In this document: piece by piece, positions 6,841-11,006 of the stretch
Position numbering within the stretch: the stretch's first letter is position 1
Layout of the letters: every line of letters starts with the position of its first letter
Origin: an uncultured Leucobacter sp.
GTDB lineage: Bacteria; Actinomycetota; Actinomycetes; Actinomycetales; Microbacteriaceae
Assembly (NCBI GenBank): GCA_937967375.1
Contig: CALCJF010000044.1
Location: 1 to 11,006 of the forward strand
DNA length: 11,006 bases
Direction: 5' to 3'
The notes under the pieces: model-generated
The model's database searches: none
Told to the model about the DNA's origin: nothing
Seen by the model: the letters and a program-made list of their open reading frames with translations, nothing else
Translations under genes and position numbers: made by a program

Positions 6841-7150
6841 GTTCAGTACTTTTCGCATGCGCGGAAATCACTGCCAGGTTGTGCATAGCCACTCCTCGAC
6901 AAGCTCGAGAGGTGGGTTAGGCCGCGGGTAGCGAACACACGCCTCTGGCTCGTCGTTGATGAGCATTCTCGAGTCGGGCATCTCCGGCTTGGGTAGCAGT
7001 GCGCGTTTGACAGGTGAACAGCGAGCGTCATTCTCCGTGAATGTACAGGGCGCTGATACGCAAGACGTCCAATGCTGGGCGCGATGATCCTTGTCTACAA
7101 AGGCAAAGAGCAACGCAATCAGTACGACGCGATAAGAAAGAGAGAAGTCT
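6841..7150 (+). promoter_or_regulatory. Long structured 5' leader of the S10 operon
   Basis: No supported gene lies between the transferase stop and rpsJ. Downstream of P1 the leader holds three successive hairpins. The first is 6889-6915 (11-bp stem with one C-A mismatch, loop CAAGC). The second is 6948-6964 (7 bp, one G-U, loop GTT). The third is 6968-6993 (10 bp including three G-U pairs, 6-base loop). A fourth small stem, CATTC/GAATG, is at 7029-7043. In Escherichia coli the S10 leader mediates feedback by L4. Whether this unrelated-looking leader does anything similar is inference. The first hairpin may instead be a dispersed intergenic element. Confidence 0.5.
7007..7034 (+). promoter_or_regulatory. 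Possible second S10-operon promoter (P2)
   Basis: A perfect consensus -35 TTGACA (7007-7012) is followed after 16 bp by CATTCT (7029-7034), a poor -10 (3 of 6). It would start near 7041 and bypass all three upstream hairpins. The perfect -35 is notable in GC-rich DNA, but the -10 is weak, so confidence is limited. Confidence 0.4.
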
Positions 7151-7459
7151 ATGGCGGCCCAAAAGATCCGCATTCGACTGAAGTCGTATGACCACGAGGT
7201 CATCGATAGCTCGGCACGCAAGATCGTCGATACGGTGACCCGCGCGGGTGCAACCGTGATCGGCCCCGTGCCCCTTCCCACGGAGAAGAACGTGATCGCT
7301 GTGATCCGCTCTCCTCACAAGTACAAGGACAGCCGCGAGCACTTCGAAAAGCGCACGCACAAGCGTCTGATCGACATTGTCGATCCCACGCCGAAGGCCG
7401 TCGATTCGCTCATGCGTCTCGACCTGCCAGCTGACGTCAACATCGAGATCAAGCTGTAG
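7151..7459 (+). CDS. rpsJ: 30S ribosomal protein S10 (NusE)
   Basis: S10 is a small-subunit head protein and, with NusB, part of the transcription antitermination complex. The 102-aa product starts MAAQKIRIRLKSYDHEVID and carries the conserved blocks GPVPLPTEKN, SPHKYKDSREHFEKRTHKR and the C-terminal DLPADVNIEIKL, full length for the family. The ATG at 7151 is preceded by a purine-rich but weak ribosome site (AGAGAGAAG, 7139-7147). It is the first gene of the S10 operon, with rplC starting 10 bases after its stop. Nothing unusual is seen in the protein. Its promoter region and long leader are the interesting part. Confidence 0.99.
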   Translation: MAAQKIRIRLKSYDHEVIDSSARKIVDTVTRAGATVIGPVPLPTEKNVIAVIRSPHKYKDSREHFEKRTHKRLIDIVDPTPKAVDSLMRLDLPADVNIEIKL

Positions 7460-7469
7460 GGGGTCTCGA

Positions 7470-8126
7470 ATGTCGAACGCAGAACGCAACGTCAAGGGCC
7501 TGCTGGGCACGAAGCTCGGTATGACCCAGGTTTGGGACGAGAACGGCAAGGTCGTTCCCGTTACCGTCATTGAGGTGGCCCCCAACGTGGTCACCCAGAT
7601 CCGCACCGCAGAGGTCGACGGCTACAGCGCCGTGCAGATCGCCGCTGGTCAGATCGATCCCCGCAAGGTGAACCAGCCCTCGGCCGGTCACTTCGCAAAG
7701 GCAGGCGTCACCCCGCGTCGCCACCTCACCGAGGTGCGCACCGCTGACGCCGCAGAGTACACGCTGGGCCAGGAGCTCACCGTTGGCGCAACCTTCGAGG
7801 CCGGTCAGAAGATCGATGTCGTCGGTACGTCGAAGGGTAAGGGCTTCGCCGGCACCATGAAGCGTCACAACTTCTCGGGTGTCTCGGCTTCGCACGGTGC
7901 ACACCGCAACCACCGTAAGCCCGGCTCGGTCGGTGGCGCAGCTACCCCCGGTCGCGTGTTCAAGGGCCAGAAGATGGCAGGCCGCATGGGTAACGATCGC
8001 GTTACCGTGCAGAACCTCGTCGTTCAGGCAGTTGACGCTGAGAAGGGTCTGCTGCTCGTCAAGGGTGCAGTTCCCGGTGGCCGTGGCCGTCTCGTATTCG
8101 TTCGCAACGCAGTGAAGGGGGCGTAG
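7470..8126 (+). CDS. rplC: 50S ribosomal protein L3
   Basis: L3 is an early-assembly protein of the large subunit whose extended loop approaches the peptidyl-transferase centre. The start ATG at 7470 gives 218 aa beginning MSNAERNVKGLLGTKLGMTQ, which aligns with the family start. An upstream in-frame start at 7377 would overlap rpsJ and add a non-conserved tail. The ribosome site AGGGGG (7458-7463) merges with the rpsJ stop. Signature blocks: SKGKGFAGTMKRHNF (121-135), and from 141 to 174 SHGAHRNHRKPGS followed by PGRVFKGQKMAGRMG. Only 3 bases separate its stop from rplD, which supports co-translation. Normal length, no anomalies. Confidence 0.99.
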   Translation: MSNAERNVKGLLGTKLGMTQVWDENGKVVPVTVIEVAPNVVTQIRTAEVDGYSAVQIAAGQIDPRKVNQPSAGHFAKAGVTPRRHLTEVRTADAAEYTLGQELTVGATFEAGQKIDVVGTSKGKGFAGTMKRHNFSGVSASHGAHRNHRKPGSVGGAATPGRVFKGQKMAGRMGNDRVTVQNLVVQAVDAEKGLLLVKGAVPGGRGRLVFVRNAVKGA

Positions 8127-8129
8127 TTC

Positions 8130-8783
8130 ATGGCTACCGCTACCAAGCTCGACGTCGTCGACGCGAAGGGCAAGAAGGCCGGCAAGGTCGATCTGCCCGA
8201 GTCGCTCTTCGGCGCTGAAACCAACGTGCCCCTGATCCACCAGGTGGTGACCGCTCAGCTCGCAGCTGCGCGTCAGGGTACTCACAAAGTCAAGACCCGC
8301 GGCGAAGTCAGCGGTTCGGGTGTCAAGCCCTTCAAGCAGAAGGGTACCGGCCGCGCTCGTCAGGGTTCGGTCCGTATGCCGCAGCACCGCGGTGGTGGCA
8401 TCGTGCACGGTCCCGTGCCCCGCGACTACTCGCAGCGCACCCCCAAGAAGATGATCGCGGCTGCGCTCGTCGGTCTGCTGAGCGATCGCGCTCGCGCAAA
8501 CCGTCTGCACGTCGTCGAGAGCTTCGGCATCGAGGGCAAGCCCAGCACCAAGGCAGCTCGCGAGTTCCTCGCAGCAGTTGCTCCCAGCAAGCGCGTGCTC
8601 GTGGTCGTTGACCGCGAAGACGAGCTGACCGTGCTGAGCGTGCGCAACCTGCCCCAGGTGCACGTGCTGTACCAGGATCAGATCAACGCATACGACGTTG
8701 TCGTCAGCGATGACCTCGTGTTCACCAAGGCCGCATTCGACATCTTCGTCGAGGCTCGTGGCCAGAAGGAGGCCTCGAAGTGA
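8130..8783 (+). CDS. rplD: 50S ribosomal protein L4
   Basis: L4 lines the nascent peptide exit tunnel with a long loop. In gamma-proteobacteria it also represses its own operon; that role is not known to hold in actinomycetes. The 217-aa product has the tunnel loop at about 50-95 with GSGVKPFKQKGTGRARQGS, the region in which macrolide-resistance changes occur in other species. The RQKGTGRAR-type core is intact (KQKGTGRAR, 69-77). The ATG at 8130 follows AAGGGGG (8115-8121) located in the end of rplC. The stop overlaps the GTG of rplW by 4 bases (GTGA), indicating translational coupling. Confidence 0.99.
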   Translation: MATATKLDVVDAKGKKAGKVDLPESLFGAETNVPLIHQVVTAQLAAARQGTHKVKTRGEVSGSGVKPFKQKGTGRARQGSVRMPQHRGGGIVHGPVPRDYSQRTPKKMIAAALVGLLSDRARANRLHVVESFGIEGKPSTKAAREFLAAVAPSKRVLVVVDREDELTVLSVRNLPQVHVLYQDQINAYDVVVSDDLVFTKAAFDIFVEARGQKEASK

Positions 8784-9079
8784 GCCTGAACAAGTCGCAC
8801 CACGACGTGATCATTCGCCCGATCGTTTCTGAGAAGAGCTACGGGCTGATCGACCGCAACGGTCAGTACACCTTCGAGGTGGCGCCGACCGCGAACAAGA
8901 CCGAGATCAAGTTCGCTATCGAGCAGGTCTTCGGTGTGAAGGTCGACAAGATCAACACGCTCAACCGCAAGGGCAAGACCCGCCGCACCAAGTTCGGCAT
9001 GGGCAAGCGCAAGGACACCAAGCGTGCCATTGTGACCCTGAAGTCGGGCACCATCGACATCTTCACGGCTGCGCTGTAG
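8780..9079 (+). CDS. rplW: 50S ribosomal protein L23
   Basis: L23 sits at the mouth of the exit tunnel and is the docking site for trigger factor and SRP. The 99-aa product shows the N-terminal IIRPIVSEKSY block, the YTFEVAPTANKTEIKFAIEQVFGV core and the basic loop NRKGKTRRTKFGMGKRKD. Start GTG at 8780 is supported by a near-perfect AAGGAGG (8766-8772) 7 bases upstream and by the 4-base overlap with the rplD stop. Usual family length; nothing odd. Confidence 0.99.
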   Translation: MSLNKSHHDVIIRPIVSEKSYGLIDRNGQYTFEVAPTANKTEIKFAIEQVFGVKVDKINTLNRKGKTRRTKFGMGKRKDTKRAIVTLKSGTIDIFTAAL

Positions 9080-9102
9080 CTCGGAAGCGAAGAGGAATAA
9101 TC

Positions 9103-9939
<837 letters not shown>

Positions 9940-9960
9940 CAGGCAGGTAAGGAGTAGAAG

Positions 9961-10242
9961 ATGCCTCGTAGTCTCAAGAAGGGCCCCTTCGTTGATAACC
10001 ACCTGCTTCGCAAGGTGGTTGTCCAGAACGAAGCTGGCACCAATAACGTGATCAAGACCTGGTCGCGTCGCTCGATGATCATCCCCGCAATGCTGGGTCA
10101 CACCATCGCAGTGCACGACGGTCGCAAGCACATCCCCGTATTCGTCACCGAAACCATGGTTGGTCACAAGCTGGGCGAGTTCGCGCCCACTCGTACCTTC
10201 CGCGGTCACGTGAAGGACGACAAGAAGGGCCGTCGCCGCTAA
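9961..10242 (+). CDS. rpsS: 30S ribosomal protein S19
   Basis: S19 forms a complex with S13 in the 30S head near the A-site tRNA. The 93-aa product is a textbook S19: MPRSLKKGPFVD at the start, IKTWSRRSMIIPAMLGHTIA in the middle, GHKLGEFAPTRTFRGH toward the end and a basic tail DDKKGRRR. A strong TAAGGAG (9948-9954) lies 6 bases before the ATG. It sits between rplB and rplV as in the classical operon, with 26 bases to the next start. Confidence 0.99.
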   Translation: MPRSLKKGPFVDNHLLRKVVVQNEAGTNNVIKTWSRRSMIIPAMLGHTIAVHDGRKHIPVFVTETMVGHKLGEFAPTRTFRGHVKDDKKGRRR

Positions 10243-10268
10243 CGCGGTGACGTGAAGGAGGAAGAGAA

Positions 10269-10652
10269 ATGGTGGAGTCGATCGCCCGCGTGCGTCATAT
10301 CCGCGTTACCCCCCAGAAGGCCCGTCGTGTCGTTGACCTGGTCCGTGGCAAGAACGCGCAGGAGGCCCTGGCCATCCTGAAGTTCGCCCCGCAGGCCGCT
10401 TCGGAGCCGATTTTCAAGCTGGTGGCTTCGGCCATCGCAAACGCCCGTGTGAAGGCTGACAACGAGAACCTGCGCCTCAACGAGGACGAGCTCGTCATCG
10501 CCCGCGCATTCGTAGACGAGGGTGCAACGCTCAAGCGTTTCCGCCCCCGTGCACAGGGTCGCGCGTTCCGCATCAACAAGCGCACCAGCCACATCACCAT
10601 CGTTCTGCAGAGCGCTGATGAACTCGTGGCAGCAAAGAAGGGAGCCAAGTAA
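10269..10652 (+). CDS. rplV: 50S ribosomal protein L22
   Basis: L22 spans the large subunit and lines the exit tunnel with a long beta-hairpin. The 127-aa product has the core RHIRVTPQKARRVVDLVRGK near the N terminus and the hairpin region KRFRPRAQGRAFRINKRTSH near the C terminus, where macrolide-resistance changes occur in other bacteria. I take the ATG at 10269 as the start since AAGGAGGA (10255-10262) lies 6 bases upstream; a GTG at the second codon is an alternative. The tail ends in ADELVAAKKGAK. Its TAA shares one base with the rpsC ATG (TAATG), so the two are likely translationally coupled. Confidence 0.98.
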   Translation: MVESIARVRHIRVTPQKARRVVDLVRGKNAQEALAILKFAPQAASEPIFKLVASAIANARVKADNENLRLNEDELVIARAFVDEGATLKRFRPRAQGRAFRINKRTSHITIVLQSADELVAAKKGAK

Positions 10653-11006
10653 TGGGCCAGAAGATTCATCCCTACGGCTTCCGCCTCGGGATCACCACCG
10701 ACCACGTGTCGCGTTGGTTCTCGGACTCGACGAAGAAGGGCCAGCGTTACGCTGACTACCTCGCCGAGGACATCAAGATCCGCCAGCACCTGACCCAGCA
10801 GCTTGATCGCGCCGGCGTCAGCCGCGTGGAGATCGAGCGCACCCGTGACCGCGTGCGTGTCGATATCCACTCGGCTCGTCCCGGCATCGTGATCGGCCGC
10901 CGTGGCGCCGAAGCTGAGCGCATCCGCGCTGACCTCGAGAAGCTCACGGGCAAGCAGATCCAGCTGAACATCCTCGAGGTGAAGAACCCCGAGGCCGACG
11001 CTCAGC
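10652..11006 (+). CDS. rpsC: 30S ribosomal protein S3, 3'-truncated by window edge
   Basis: S3 is a 30S protein at the mRNA entry tunnel with helicase-like activity. The first 118 codons are present and run off the window in frame. They start MGQKIHPYGFRLGITTDHVS, where most homologues have Asn rather than His at residue 6. They include the KH-type RNA-binding domain with DRVRVDIHSARPGIVIGRRG, in which GRRG (82-85) is the GxxG loop, followed by TGKQIQLNILEVKNPEADAQ. It overlaps the rplV stop by one base; the ribosome site AAGAAGGGAG (10635-10644) is within rplV. Identity is certain. The C-terminal half, and rplP expected after it, are outside the window. Confidence 0.98.
   Translation, partial: MGQKIHPYGFRLGITTDHVSRWFSDSTKKGQRYADYLAEDIKIRQHLTQQLDRAGVSRVEIERTRDRVRVDIHSARPGIVIGRRGAEAERIRADLEKLTGKQIQLNILEVKNPEADAQ

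Noticed and set aside
6857..6931. Small plus-strand open frame (24 codons) in the S10 leader, a possible leader peptide
   Set aside because: No ribosome-binding site and no codon pattern suggesting attenuation (no run of one amino acid); it passes through the first hairpin.
6732..7150. tRNA or known riboswitch in the 419-bp gap before rpsJ
   Set aside because: No cloverleaf, no GGTTCGA-type T-arm with matching acceptor, and no riboswitch core that I recognise.
6868..7281. Minus-strand open frame across the S10 leader into rpsJ, a possible gene in the gap
   Set aside because: It overlaps the conserved rpsJ 5' end and the hairpins, has no recognisable domain and no ribosome site; a decayed gene cannot be excluded without a database search.
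7377..7469. Upstream start for rplC inside rpsJ
   Set aside because: It would overlap rpsJ by 83 bases with non-conserved residues; ATG 7470 fits the L3 start and has a ribosome site.
7449..8663. Open frame of 404 codons on the minus strand opposite rplC and rplD
   Set aside because: Antisense shadow of two certain ribosomal genes, with no recognisable domain and no ribosome site.

Overview
The window is chromosomal DNA from a high-GC Gram-positive bacterium, an actinomycete and most likely a member of the Microbacteriaceae. I infer this from the EF-Tu, EF-G, L3 and L4 sequences, the strong G/C third-position bias, GTG starts and the actinobacterial small-protein family present. I cannot fix the genus. 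The window joins two of the most conserved translation operons, with an unrelated cell-envelope module lodged between them.

Layout. 1-1959 is the 3' part of fusA (EF-G, N-terminal ~50 residues off the edge), followed by a 166-bp gap with two strong hairpins and then tuf (EF-Tu, 2126-3319). This is the end of the str operon. Two strong stem-loops follow (3353-3384 and 3399-3432). They separate tuf from a convergent 71-codon gene on the minus strand, an MT0933/Rv0909-type antitoxin-like protein (3449-3664). A 170-bp divergent region leads to a two-gene operon on the plus strand. Its first gene encodes a 610-aa membrane nucleotide-sugar 4,6-dehydratase of the WbpM/PglF/CapD type (3835-5667). The second encodes a 354-aa polyprenyl-phosphate sugar-1-phosphate transferase of the WecA/WbpL type (5667-6731), and the two overlap by one base. 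After a 419-bp non-coding stretch with likely promoters and three hairpins comes the S10 operon: rpsJ, rplC, rplD, rplW, rplB, rpsS, rplV and the first 118 codons of rpsC, in the classical order.

Function. EF-G and EF-Tu drive elongation, and S10/L3/L4/L23/L2/S19/L22/S3 are ribosome components that are co-transcribed and partly translationally coupled (rplD-rplW overlap 4 bp, rplV-rpsC overlap 1 bp). The dehydratase and transferase are predicted to make a UDP-4-keto-6-deoxy-HexNAc precursor and to start a lipid-linked glycan at the inner face of the membrane. This matches the WbpM/WbpL pair known from Pseudomonas O-antigen synthesis. No reductase, flippase or polymerase is visible, so the rest of that pathway must be elsewhere.

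The most interesting points are the glycan-initiation pair between str and S10, a promoter arrangement that makes its first gene look leaderless, active-site substitutions in both enzymes, an unusual EF-Tu helix segment, and a long structured S10 leader. I saw no tRNA, rRNA, CRISPR array, insertion sequence or phage gene.
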